Source: Plasmodiophora brassicae (Eukaryota > Endomyxa: Phytomyxea > Phytomyxea > Plasmodiophorida). Taken from it: DNA of 64,000 bases. Below are positions 33,615 to 45,159 of this stretch, one piece after another; position 1 is the first letter of the stretch, and the number at the start of each line of letters is the position of its first letter. The notes below the pieces were generated by a model, which was given only the letters and a program-made list of their open reading frames with translations, did no database searches and was not told the DNA's origin. The DNA lies in NCBI GenBank assembly GCA_036867785.1, contig CP145413.1:1302001-1366000 (forward strand). Reading direction: 5' to 3'. The translations under genes were made by a program, and so were the position numbers.

Positions 33615-34053
33615 TGGATCCCTGTACTCCCCGTCGGGGTCGCGTGGGAAGTGACGTCCTCGTTGTCAAAACAAAATGGCAACGCCGCACTCCGGCCCTT
33701 GCCGTCTCGCTCGCCGCATACGGCATAACACCACCGCACAGTGCTGACAGTGACGAAGGTCGCGCATCATCATAGTTGGGGGCCGCTACCTTGCCTTCGA
33801 TCGCTGTTTCGTGGAAGTTTCCACTTAGAATGCACTTCAGTAGTGTAATACCGAGTTTCTTGCAACGTTCAGTCTATGCCTGTTTCCAGGCAACGATCGG
33901 GTTCTGGGCTTCCAGCACGTTGGCTGTCGTGCTCAACTGTCAGCTGCAGTGCTTATGATTATCATTGTCAGTGCCCCCGATCGTCGCGGACTCCGTCACG
34001 GACTCCGCGCCGCGGGTATTAGCTGCACTGTGTTGCGAGTCGTCTGATCGGGG
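33615..34053. other. divergent intergenic region
   Basis: About 440 bp between the TMEM115 and eIF6 start codons. It should contain both promoters. I see no gene or named element in it. Confidence 0.4.
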
Positions 34054-34900
34054 ATGGCGATCCGTACGTCCAGAGTTGCCGAATCGTGCACCGTTTGCCA
34101 ACTGATGAAACGATGCAGGTGTTAAGTTCGAGAATAGCGCTGAGATTGGCGTATTCTCCAAGCTGACCAACGGGTACTGTCTTGTCGGGATTGGTGCGTC
34201 CGAGTCGTTTTACAGTGTCTTCGAGGCCGAGCTCGCTGATCACGTTCCTGTGATCCACACCGCTATCGCCGGCTGCCGTATTGTTGGAAGACTGACGGCG
34301 GGCAACAAGAACGGTCTGCTTGTGCCGTCGACGACGACCGATGCTGAGTTGCAACACCTGAGAAATTCATTGCCCAATGAGATCAAAATCCAGCGCGTGG
34401 AGGAGAGACTCAGCGCACTTGGAAACGTCATCGCCTGCAATGACCACGTTGCTCTTGTCCATCCCGATATCGACCAGGCAACAGAGGAGATCATCGCCGA
34501 CGTCCTCGGCGTTGAAGTCTTCAGGCAAAGCATTGCCGGCAACGTCCTGGTTGGAAGCTACTGTAAGATAAGACGTGTCTGTATGCGATAGGGCCGTTTT
34601 CAACCGTCTTTATCAGGCGCGTTATCCAACCAAGGAGGACTAGTGCATCCCAAGACGACTGTTGAAGAGCAGCAGGAGTTGTCTTCGTTGTTGCAAGTTC
34701 CGATTACGGCAGGAACAGTGAACCGTGGCAGTGATGTTGTCGGCGGTGGCCTGGTTGTGAACGACTGGACCGCGTTCTGCGGCATCGATACGACGTCGAC
34801 CGAAATCAGCGTCATCGAATCCATCTTCAACCTGTACGACAAGCCGAAGGACGGCATTGTCACCGATCTGCGCACGTCTCTTATCGACGAATATGCATGA
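34054..34900 (+). CDS. EIF6: eukaryotic translation initiation factor 6
   Basis: Exons 34054-34063, 34119-34562 and 34617-34900 with introns of 55 and 54 bp give 245 aa, the length I recall for the human protein. The first exon is only 10 bp (MAIR, last codon split), joined to [16 protein letters not shown]. The five-fold repeat protein is conserved throughout: [59 protein letters not shown] and [16 protein letters not shown]. eIF6 binds the 60S subunit, keeps it from joining 40S too early, and is needed for 60S biogenesis, so it complements DDX51 in this window. The C-terminal tail is short. Confidence 0.95.
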
Positions 34901-35039
34901 ATGTCAGTGACTAATACAATTTTGGGTTCGGGAGATGCCAACTGCACCTTGTTTCGGGTTGCAGTACCTCCGGGAGACTCGAGTCGTCCGATGTACTGCT
35001 CGGCACATGATTGTCAGCAGGCTTGTTCTCGATTTCTCG

Positions 35040-35405
35040 TAAGGATTGTCCAGACACGGAAGCGGAAGACTACCGTCCGAACAGGCTTCTCAAGACCGGT
35101 GAAGATATTCTAGCCTCCGGGTATGGCCGGCATGGTCATCAGGGTGTGGAGCTGATCTCATGTCGTTCTCGCTGGCGAAGGGCGAACTTCGGGGATCGGG
35201 ACACATCGCCTTCCGTCCCGAGTATGCCAACACCCGATGCGGCAAGGAATGTCGATACGTCTAGGAAATGTTTTCGACCCGTTAGGGATAATGTCAGGAC
35301 AACACGCCCCAGCGTTTGCGGGAAGCCTCTCTCGAGAAGCCCAACACGGCGCTTGCCAGCATCGATTCTGTCATCGGCTAACTCAAAAATCCCTGCCTTC
35401 AACCA
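35040..35405 (+). pseudogene. truncated valyl-tRNA synthetase pseudogene fragment
   Basis: Three blocks match the ValRS gene 1-4 kb downstream, in the same order and strand but with large parts missing. 35050-35160 corresponds to 37908-38030 (DTEAEDY, NRLLKTGEDIL). 35240-35300 corresponds to the stretch after the KMSKS loop (GNVFDPLGIMSG). 35325-35405 corresponds to the C-terminal coiled coil (about 39724-39808). The KMSKS lysines are gone and the frame is broken by stops and shifts. It appears to be a degenerate partial duplicate of the downstream gene. Confidence 0.7.
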
Positions 35406-36008
35406 GTGGACGCACGATCAAACTCTCCAGCCGCACGTGAACGGAATGAAATTCGTTTGCCCCCGACGCCAGACTGTCAGTAGCGAAACATCGGGAATGT
35501 GTGTCACTGTCAGGAGGTTGTTCATGGATGACGCGCGGTCCGCAGATGTAGAACACAAACGGCCGTAACGTTGTTTGCGGGGGGTGACCGGCGCCGGCGC
35601 CATCGATGAAAAGTTGCCCTGCGGCTATTCAATGCGGCTGCCGTCTCTGAGTAACCGCGTCGGAATAGTACCCGTTCAGCGTTGGCGATCAATGATGGGC
35701 GGAGCGCCGCAACCGGCAACACACAGCCCAGCGTACGACTTTTGAACCGTTTATCTCTGTTTCATTTGACGACACGGGTTTCAAGCACGTTAGCCCGTTG
35801 TATTCGAACCGTTTCTGGGACGAACTCGCAGATGTTTTCAGTTTGGGGCCGTCCAGCTCGAATGTCGCCGACGCGCAGCGGTGTATTTTGAGCATGTTGC
35901 TGCACGCCGCCCGCGTCAGGCGGCCCACCCGCTGGCCGTTGCGGACTTCGCGTGTGCAGTCGCGCATTCTGATTCTGGTTCGCTGGCAGTGGACGGGCGA
36001 CAGACATC
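35406..36008. other. no supported gene
   Basis: About 600 bp between the ValRS fragment and the ValRS gene. Reading frames are short on both strands. Part of it may encode an upstream exon of ValRS, since the family often has an N-terminal extension before KDVSG. Confidence 0.35.
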
Positions 36009-39000
36009 ATGCGCAAGGACGTGTCGGGCGCCATGCCCGAGTACCATCCGAATGAAGTCGAGCGCGACTGGCAGGCCTGGTGGCGATCCATGGGCTTCTA
36101 CAAACCCGAGTTCCATCCGAATGGTACAGACCGCCCATCCGGCGCCCGCCAATGGCTAACCGCTTGCAGGCGAACCGTTCGTGATGGTTATGCCTCCGCC
36201 GAACGTGACAGGGTCGTTACATCTTGGACACGCGTTGATGGCGAGCATCGAGGACTGTCTGGCCAGGTGGCATCGCATGTGCGGGAAGCAGGTTCTCTGG
36301 GTTCCCGGTACCGATCACGCCGGTATCGCGACGCAGGTCGTCGTCGAGAAGAAGATTATGAGGGAGCGCAATCAGACACGTCACGATCTTGGACGTGAAG
36401 CGTATGCGGGTCCCGAAATTCAACAGTCATGAGCTGACATTGCCGAAAGGTTTCTGCAGGAAGTGTGGAACTGGAAGAACCAGTATGGAGACACGATCTG
36501 CAACCAGTTGCGAAGCCTTGGCGTTTCGGCCGACTGGGATCGCGAAGCGTTCACGATGGACGAACGATTGTCGCAGGCCGTCAAGCAGGCTTTCCTACGA
36601 ATGTTCGCCTCCGGGAAGATCTACCGTGCGAACCGGCTGGTAAACTGGAGCCCTTGCCTGAGAACCGCCATATCCGACATTGAAGTGTAAGGCCCTGCAA
36701 CTGATGAATTGTTCGTCGTCTGAGGTGGTGCGACGTAGGGAGCATATCGAGCTCGAAGAGCCAAAGAAGCTGGTTGTGCCTGGGCATGCCCGCCCCATCG
36801 AATTCGGTGTATACCATTCGTTCTCGTATCAATTGGAAGGGTCCAGTGACCCTGCCGACCGCATCACTGTGGCCACGACCCGTATCGAAACCATGCTCGG
36901 TAATAATTTGCAAGTCCAGTTTACCTGTATGTCATGGCTCTGACGAGCTTTGGGCAGGCGATGTTGCTGTAGCTGTTCACCCAAAGGACCCCAGGTACAC
37001 GCGCTTCCATGGCAAGTTCCTTTCTCATCCGTTCTTCCCTGACCGACGTGTCGCTGTTATCACTGACGACGTCCTGGTCGACATGGAGAAAGGTTAGTTG
37101 ATCGAGATGCCATTAGAACCCAGAGTTGATTGTTTCAACAGGTACTGGTGCCGTGAAGGTGACGCCCGCCCACGATCCCAACGATTTCGAGTGTGGCAAG
37201 CGCCACAATCTCGAGCAGATCAGCGTGTTTGATGAAGATGGGCGCATCAATGCCAACGGCGGACCCGAGTTCGCTGGCATGATGCGTTTCGATGCTCGGT
37301 TTGCCGTCATCAAGCGTTTGAAAGAACTGGATCTCTACGGCGAGCGTATTCCGAATCCGGGCATGCGTCTTGGTAGCACTCTTTGCAAGCGCCGATCTCC
37401 ACGTTTCTTACCGTTCGCGAATTTCAGGTATTTGCTCGCGCTCGAGTGACATTATCGAGCCGATGTGCAAACCGCAGTGGTGGGTGGATTGCAAGGAGAT
37501 GGCCGGGCGTGCCGCCCAAGCTGTCCGTAAAGGAGACTTGGAGATTGTTCCCAAAACCCATGAGAACATATGGTTCCAATGGCTTGACAACATTCGCGAC
37601 TGGTGCATTTCGCGCCAGCTTTGGTGGGGACATCGCATTCCTGCCTACGAGGTTGTCCTTGACGGCGTTCGCCAACCCGCTGCCGACTGCAACATGAAGT
37701 ACTGGATTGTCGCTGGCTCCGAGGAGGAGGCAATGAACATCGCCCTAGAGCGATTCGCCGGCATCGACGCGTCTCGCATCGCGATATTGCAAGACGAAGA
37801 CGTGTTAGACACGTGGTTCTCGTCAGGTAAGCGCGTTCCTAGGTGACCGTGTTGACATTGCTAATCGATGCCCGACGCGAAGGGTTGTTCCCGTTTTCTG
37901 TAATGGATTGGCCAAACACGGAAGCTGAGGACTACAGGAAGTACTATCCGAACCAACTTCTTGAGACCGGTGGAGATATTCTGTTCTTCTGGGTCGCCCG
38001 CATGGTTATGATGGGACTGGAGCTGACCGGAAGTCTACCGTTCAAACAAGTGTTCCTACACCCGATGGTCCGAGATGCGTTCGGCAGGAAAATGTCCAAG
38101 AGTCTATGCAACGTTATCGACCCGCTAGACGTCATCCACGGCATCAGTCTCGAGAACCTCAACGACAAAGTCAAGAAGTCGGGGCAGTCTGAGAAAGAGA
38201 TCAAACGAGTACGGTGCTCGTGTTGCTGCGCGGATAACAGTCCTAAACCGGGGTTTGTCAGGCCTTGGCAGAGCAGCAGAAGGCGTACGCCAAGACGAAA
38301 GGCATTCCCGAATGCGGTACGGATGGTCTCCGTCTCGGCCTGCTGTCGTACACTGCCCAAGGTGCGCTTCACCGTAGTGCTTCGTTGCTTATGTGTTCAC
38401 TGTTCCGCAGGCCGTAATATCAACCTTGATGTCAATCGTGTCCTTGGGTATCGCCATTTCTGCAACAAGCTATGGTAGGACGCACTCGTTTGCATTCCAT
38501 CATAACATGACGGCGTTGTGGTATATAGGAATGCGGTCCTATTCTGCATGCCTCGCGACGGCAGCTCTGTTGTCATCTTTCCAGAGAGTGGGCTTCCTTC
38601 TCTTGATGAGGCCTTGGACACGGTGGGCTCACCTGGAACCCGGTTGTTTTCAACAATCTGATCTGACCAGCGCGTAATCGTAGATTCGTATTGCGTTTGC
38701 ATCCGGCTCAGACGATGCGTGTACTGTCTATGACAGGTGGATCATGAGCCGCCTTCACAGGACCTCCTTCACAGCAAACAATGGTAACAGCTCTGTTGAA
38801 ACCGACTTTCCACCGTCCTGAGCTGACCATACTTTGACCAGCCCTGAAAGACTACGATTTTGCAACGGCAACGTCAGCAATGTACGACTTCATGCTCAAC
38901 GAGTTCTGTGGAGTGTATCTCGAGGTATGGTATCCATCGCAAGACGTGCCTATGACTCGTACTGAGAACGCACAATGTCGCAGACTACGAAGCCAGTATT

Positions 39001-39812
39001 CTCGTCCGGCTTAGACTCGCACAAGAATGTCGCGCGCATGGTCTCCTTGTGCACCGCGCCATGGCGGAATGTATTCTTATTGCCATGCCGTTAGGTGCTG
39101 TACGTATGCCTCGATCACATCCTGAAGCTGCTCCATCCTGTCATGCCCTTCGTCACGGAAGAGCTTTGGCAGCGACTTCCGATCACGCGTCGTCCTGAGG
39201 GTGAGTCGATCATGGTGCAGCCCTATCCTCAAGGCGAAGCTACATTCGTCGACGAACGTGCTGAAGCGATTGTGGATCTGGGGTCAACCCTGGTCCATGC
39301 CATCCTGGGTACACGTTCTGGACTTGGCATTTCGGTTTGTCGACGCCTTTTCTAGAGGCTTGCCTTCTGCTCATCTCGTGTTGTATCAGCCCAAATCACG
39401 ATGCGACATTGCCGTCCAATGTCAGACGTCGGAAGACGAGAAGCACGTTGTTGCTTGCTCGCTTATGGTTGCTACGTTGGCGAAGGCCGACAAGGTCACC
39501 ACGCTGTCTTCCGACTCGCGTATCCCATCCGGGTGCGCACCATGCATTGTCACCGAATCAATTACCGCTCACCTGCATGTCGCTGGCCTGATTGACTTTG
39601 CGAAAGAGCTCGATCGCCTGGACAAGAAACGGTCAAAGCTCGCGGAATCAATTGGTCGTACGACTGCGCGAACGTCGTCGGACCAGTACCAGAACAACAC
39701 CCCCGCGCACGTTCGCGAGAAGGAAGAAGCCGCCCTCGAGAAGCTTCGCGCGGAACTGGCCAGCATCGACACTGCCATCGACTCGCTCAAGTCCCTGTCC
39801 CAGGGCAACTAA
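36009..39812 (+). CDS. VARS1: valyl-tRNA synthetase, cytosolic type
   Basis: A multi-exon class I synthetase. The start [14 protein letters not shown] matches the KDVSG-x-MP start of the catalytic part in the family, so an upstream exon is possible. The first intron is 36124-36169 (46 bp), followed by [16 protein letters not shown], the HIGH motif. Then come [33 protein letters not shown], the editing domain ([36 protein letters not shown]), [38 protein letters not shown] and [16 protein letters not shown] (KMSKS loop). The anticodon-binding part ([31 protein letters not shown]) and a C-terminal coiled coil ([16 protein letters not shown]) close it. About ten further short introns are needed; not all were placed. 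Confidence 0.9.
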
Positions 39813-40153
39813 TCTCATTGTTCCTTCCCCAACTGTTGCAAATGAATTTCACATGTTGTCTTTCCCTTTCTGCCCGATGTGCGACCCTGGGTGTTCACAT
39901 TACGTGTGCAAGGACATGCAGGCGCTATGTAAGGGGGAAGCGATCCGCAATCAGAGGTCGGCTGCGGAGAAAGTGCGGCGGAGTGCAACTGTGCCACCGT
40001 TGTTGCGCTGCAGCTCCGCGCGCGGGGAATCAACGTCCCCAAGTGCGGTTCGCCGGTTCGGTCGATTCGTCGCGACGCTGGAGAGCCGCAGCGACCCACG
40101 GACCCGCGACCTGTAGGCACACGTGCTCGGCGTCGCGTGCCGGACGTTCTTCA
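39813..40153. other. intergenic region, no supported gene
   Basis: About 340 bp between ValRS and the MORN protein, transcribed in the same direction. The plus frame of the MORN gene is open throughout it, but the signal peptide at 40154 argues against a longer protein. Confidence 0.4.
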
Positions 40154-41422
40154 ATGTCGTGGATTCGTGCATTTGCCATCCTTCTTGTCATAGCCGCGTG
40201 CGCCTCTTCTAGCGCGGTGTCCAACGGCATTTCTGGGTCCGGGCAGTGTTCGATCATCCCCTGTGATGCCGAACCGATTTTCGCTTCTGCGAATGGCAAG
40301 TCCCTTGATGAGGCAGGTAGAATCGTCGGCGAGCCTCTCCCCGGCGCGCTCCGAGGCACTATCCACAGGCTGGGACCCTTCTACAATGATACGAACCGGA
40401 ACGAGTCAATGCATGGGTCAGGCCAAGTCCAGGTGAACGGTGCTGTCTACAATGGCGAATTTATGGATGGATGGCTCCATGGTCATGGAATCATGCGGTA
40501 TCCGAGCGGTGCCGTCTACGATGGAGGCTGGCGGTATGGGGTTAGACACGGCCGCGGTACCCTGACAATCCCGAAGCTCAAGCACACTCTAGCGCCCGGA
40601 CACCCTTCCACTGTTGACGGCGTTGAGGTTGACGCCACATGCACGAAGTATGTTGGTGAATGGGCACATGATCGCCAGAATGGGACTGGGTACCAGACCT
40701 CACTGGTACGGGTATCCTATCGTCGCGGGCTGGAGCATCAGCGCTGCCTGTCGGCTCCTTGGGCTGTGGATCAAGACAAGGATGTATCATACTTCGAAGT
40801 GTACAATGGTACCTGGCTGTACGGGTCCGAGCATGGGTTCGGGCGGTACACCTACTACAACGGGCGCGTCTTCGAGGGGCAATGGGACAGGTTGTACGGT
40901 CGTCTGTCTGGCCGTGTCACCTATTTCACAGGCGCCTACGACCTTATCGACGTTGTCGATGGGAAGGAGAACCGCAGTCGTTTCCCGGCACCACACCTGT
41001 CGCCTGCAGCAACATCATCGATGCGCTTGGATTCTTCAACAGGCAGAAGTGCTAATCCGTCGGGCCCACTGGCTCAGGTGGCGAAAGCCCCATGGTGGGG
41101 TGACAAAACGCTGCTTGTGCTGGGGACGTTGGCGACTCTGACTGGTGGCGCACGCTGGAGTACAGCAAGGAGAAAGGAGGTGCCCACGTTATCATCAGCG
41201 TCGATTGTGGCCAGCGCCGCTGTTCTTCTGGCAGCCAATTCCGCGGCGTACTATGTCACCGACTGGTACGTTCGTCGGGAAAAGCGCCGCGTCTATATGG
41301 TCCCCCGAAAGGGCGATACCCTAGCATCCGTCCCACCAGACTCCAGCCCCGCCTCCCGAAAGCTATCTCCTAGGTGGTCGCTCTCCACTCTCTTCCTTTT
41401 CGCCTTGTACATGTCGCTTTAG
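40154..41422 (+). CDS. secreted/membrane MORN-repeat protein
   Basis: Single exon, 422 aa from the ATG at 40154. The start MSWIRAFAILLVIAACAS is a clear signal sequence, and no other ATG gives one. At least four to five MORN repeats follow: YNGEFMDGWLHGHGIMRYPS, YDGGWRYGVRHGRGTL, YVGEWAHDRQNGTGY, YNGTWLYGSEHGFGRYTYY and FEGQWDRLYG. Two or three hydrophobic stretches lie near the C-terminus (TLLVLGTLATLTGG, SIVASAAVLLAANSAAYYV, TLFLFALYMSL). MORN repeats usually face the cytosol and bind lipids or scaffold membranes, so a signal peptide placing them in the lumen or outside is unusual. Several N-x-S/T sites between repeats would allow glycosylation. Confidence 0.75.
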   Translation: MSWIRAFAILLVIAACASSSAVSNGISGSGQCSIIPCDAEPIFASANGKSLDEAGRIVGEPLPGALRGTIHRLGPFYNDTNRNESMHGSGQVQVNGAVYNGEFMDGWLHGHGIMRYPSGAVYDGGWRYGVRHGRGTLTIPKLKHTLAPGHPSTVDGVEVDATCTKYVGEWAHDRQNGTGYQTSLVRVSYRRGLEHQRCLSAPWAVDQDKDVSYFEVYNGTWLYGSEHGFGRYTYYNGRVFEGQWDRLYGRLSGRVTYFTGAYDLIDVVDGKENRSRFPAPHLSPAATSSMRLDSSTGRSANPSGPLAQVAKAPWWGDKTLLVLGTLATLTGGARWSTARRKEVPTLSSASIVASAAVLLAANSAAYYVTDWYVRREKRRVYMVPRKGDTLASVPPDSSPASRKLSPRWSLSTLFLFALYMSL

Positions 41423-41574
41423 CTCTACGACCCAGTCACCCGCTTCCACTGTTTGTAATTTAGTAAATACCTAACGACTGTACGTCTGCATGTCAGGTCG
41501 GTTCATGTTCCTGCCAGTGGAAGCTGCATTTCGCCACGGACCGCATTTATTTGCCGTCGGCAGACACCGCCGCC

Positions 41575-44421
41575 ATGGAGCCGACCGGCGACGTCGACGC
41601 CGACTTCCTGTCGATCACGCCGCTGGGATCCGGAAACGAGGTCGGCCGCAGCTGCCATATTCTACGGTTCAAGGGCAAAACGATCATGGTCCGTGCGTGG
41701 CGTTTCGAGGACGCAGCGCTCGCTGTCACTGACCGGAGGTGTCCAGCTCGACTGCGGGATCCATCCCGCCGGCAAAGGAATCGACGCCCTGCCTTATTTC
41801 GACCAGATCGATGCTGAGAAAATCGGTAAAGGCACCTTGGCTATAGCCTGTTTAATCGTTGTCTGACGAAACAATGGCAGATTTGATATTGATATCGCAT
41901 TTCCATTTGGATCATGCGGCGGCGCTGCCGTATTTCCTGGCGCAGACGAATTTCAAGGGGCGCGTCTTTATGACGCACCCGACCAAATCGATCTACAAAC
42001 TCATCCTGCAGGATTTCGTCAAGGTGTCCGCGATCTCGGCCGACACCGCTCTGTACGACGAGCAGGACCTGATTAACTCCATGGATAAGATTGAGGCCAT
42101 TAATTTCCATCAGACCGTCCACCATAAAGGTGCCGTGTTTTCCAATGACCATCTTCGTCATCGTCTCATTTGTTTGCAGGAATCAAGTTCTCGTGCTACC
42201 ATGCAGGCCACGTTCTCGGTGCCGCAATGTTCATGATTGAAATCGCTGGTAGACATGCGCCAAACGCCCGACGACAGATGCCATCTGTTCTCAATACCGT
42301 GTGTTGTTGCACACACGTAGGAATTCGAGTGCTGTATACGGGAGACTACTCGCGTCGCGAAGACCGTCACTTAATGGCGGCCGAGATCCCCAGCGTTCGA
42401 CCCGATGTTTTGATTGTAGAAAGGTTTGCCTATGGTGCGCTTCGTTGTCTTCGCCCTCAGCTAACTTTATGTTAGTACATGGGGCATCCGGACCATCCCT
42501 CCTATGCAAGAGCGTGAGAAACGGTTCACCGACCTGGTGCATCAGGTTCGTCTGCAGTCTGTTGTTCCAGCTTGTAGTTTCATTGTTTCTTGGGGGACAG
42601 GTCCTGGTTCGTGGAGGTCGTGTCCTTATTCCTGTATTTGCGCTCGGTCGGGCGCAAGAACTCCTGCTGATTCTTGATGAATATTGGGATGCGAACCCGT
42701 CGCTGCACAACTTTCCTATTTACTACGCATCGGCTCTTGCCAAGAAATGTCAGCACGGGCAGTGTAACGTGCTGACAGCCGTTCGTATTGCTAATCCTTG
42801 TGTCCGCCAGGTATGGCTGTATATAAGAGGTATGTGAACATGATGAATGACGCGATCCGAAGACGGAGCGAATTCGGGAATCCGTTTAATTTCCGGCATA
42901 TTCTGAACTTGAAGGGCATGGAGCACCTGGACGACATCGGCCCGTCGATCATCATGGCGTCTCCCGGTATGTTACAGAACGGCCTGTCTCGACAGCTGTT
43001 CGAGATGTGGTGCACGGAGAGGAGGAACGCGGTCATCCTGGCCGGGTATAGCGTGGAAGGCACGCTGGCCAAGCAGATCCTAAACGAACCGGAAACAATC
43101 ACGACGCTGTCCGGATTGAAGATCCCGCTGAACATGTCGGTCCACGAGGTGTCCTTCTCAGCGCATGCCGACTTTGCCGAAACGTCCGATTTCATTGAGC
43201 GACTTCGCCCACGACACATCATCCTCGTGCACGGCGAGTCGAATCAGATGCTTCGCCTGCGCCAGGAACTGTTGAGGATCTATTCTGACGGGTCGATGAG
43301 CGTGATTGCTCCCAAGAACTGCCAAGCTGTCGAATTGGAGTTCCGTTCTGAACGAGTCGCGAAGGTCGTCGGGTCTTTGGCCGCCCGTGCGCCGTATCTT
43401 CTGTCAGGGCTCGTTGTACGGAGGGATTTCACTGATCGCATTATGGCGGTTGATGACTTGCCCGTCGAGACGCCACTGATGCACACCGTCATCACACAGA
43501 ACGTCAAGGTGATGCTTTCTCAGTAATCCCGAGGCATTCGTTCTGATCGTACTTTGTGCAGATCCCGTTCCGCGGCACGATCGATCTCGTGCGAGAGTTC
43601 ATTCGAAGGGTCTACGTTGTCACTGATGTCACGGCGGAAGGGAGCGATGAGGTTACACAGCTGTCGGTCATGGACGATATCCATCTGTCTATGGGTACAG
43701 GGGAGGCAGGCACTGTCAAGTACGTATCATATGTCATATCACAAGGCTCCTCGTACTGACGTTGGTTTAGCCACGTTCGCCTGGAGTGGAGCTCGAACCC
43801 GTTAACGGATATGATCGCCGACTCGATCATGTGTATTCTGCTTAACATTGAGACTACGGTCTCCAGTGCTAAATGTTCGTTCATTATGGATAACACGTGC
43901 ACGGTTGATGACACGCTGTTTCGTTAGATCTTTCGTCACCTTGCAGTCATCACCATGGTGATAGCGAGCGTACGCCTGACGGTGCTGACAGCGGCGATAT
44001 GCATGTGGATACCCATGGGCCTTGCAGCCATCACCACGACGTCGATTCGAGTGGTGCCGTCGTTCCTACTCAAGAGGCCAATGGACAAGTTGTCGCAAAT
44101 ATGTTGGGCAACGTCTTTGGTTCCGCTCAACTGGAAACCTCTCCGCTACCTGTAAGCCATCACCGTTTGGAATTCAGTTGTTGTTCGCTGACTGCTTGCC
44201 GGATGCAGAGTGTCCTCGTGAAGGTGGATAACTCGAGCGCGCGTGTATTCCTGGACCGGTTCGACGTGATCTGCGAAGACGGTGACGGAGACCTGCGCGT
44301 TGCTGTCGAGCCGGTCGCCAGCCGGGCGCACGCTGCCGTGTACCCGATCGCACGCGTGCAAACCGTTGAGGAGCTCATGGAAGAATACGACCAAACGGAT
44401 ACAAATACAGCCGTTGCATAA
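41575..44421 (+). CDS. CPSF3: CPSF73 endonuclease, cleavage and polyadenylation specificity factor subunit 3
   Basis: Multi-exon; the first exon begins [20 protein letters not shown] and EVGRSCHIL, joined over an intron to [11 protein letters not shown]. The zinc-binding motif [15 protein letters not shown] carries HxHxDH. Then come [37 protein letters not shown], the beta-CASP part ([60 protein letters not shown]), and VSFSAHADF with [10 protein letters not shown]. These are the metallo-beta-lactamase and beta-CASP residues of the nuclease that cuts pre-mRNA at the poly(A) site. The C-terminal part (about 43560-44421) is weaker but in the right place and ends [11 protein letters not shown]. 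Introns are short; several were not fixed exactly. Confidence 0.9.
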
Positions 44422-45159
44422 CGCCGCCCGAAATGCGTTCGCTCATGTTTGCCAAGATCGCACTGTTCGGTCGTGTGTTGCTTAATCTCTGGGTTCCGAT
44501 CGAAAATGAACGAAAGGTTGTGTTGGTCGCAGTACTTCAGGAGCAATTCTCGTCAGGCCTGTAGAGGGGATTACCACGCTGTGTAGCATTGATGGTCGCG
44601 GGCTGCCTCCTTTTGATCCATCGTAGGCCACCGAATTGCCAGGTCGTAGAACGCGAGAGGTTCATGTCGTAGCTCCCATAGAGGTAGGCTGGCGCCATCC
44701 ATTTGAATCTGAGTGGCAGACACGACGCTGGGATAGCATGGGGCATGCGTACGCATCCGACTGGCCGCCCATCTGCTCTGCTGCAACGTCTTGACAGGTC
44801 TCGGGCGAGGCAGCCCACGGCAGTCGTCTCCTTCGAATTGACGTGAACGACGGATGCGTCGTCACAGGACCGTGCATGTGTCCAGATTGACACCAAGGAG
44901 AGTTGGGATGATACCGATCCCATGGCTGGAGACGCCAGATGACGGAAATTAAACGAACGCAGATGACTCATTCATGATGCAACTTTCAAGCCGTATTCTT
45001 CGCATATTGCGTCAAGCGATGCCAGGAGGGTATAATAAGCAGCCCCAGGAGGTGTTTGACAGTCGCAGTTCACGCGTGGTTGACCACGGGCCGGACAGCT
45101 ATGTTTAGCAATGTCCGCGCCAGCCGTGTCCGTCGTAGCATGACGCGGGTGCTCTTCAG
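44422..45159. other. region without a convincing gene
   Basis: A minus-strand stretch reads LPLWELRHEPLAFYDLAIRW (about 44590-44690) and another LLLKYCDQHNLSFIFD (near 44530). They look protein-like and could be exons of a small unknown gene, but no start, family or complete splice pattern was found. Confidence 0.25.
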
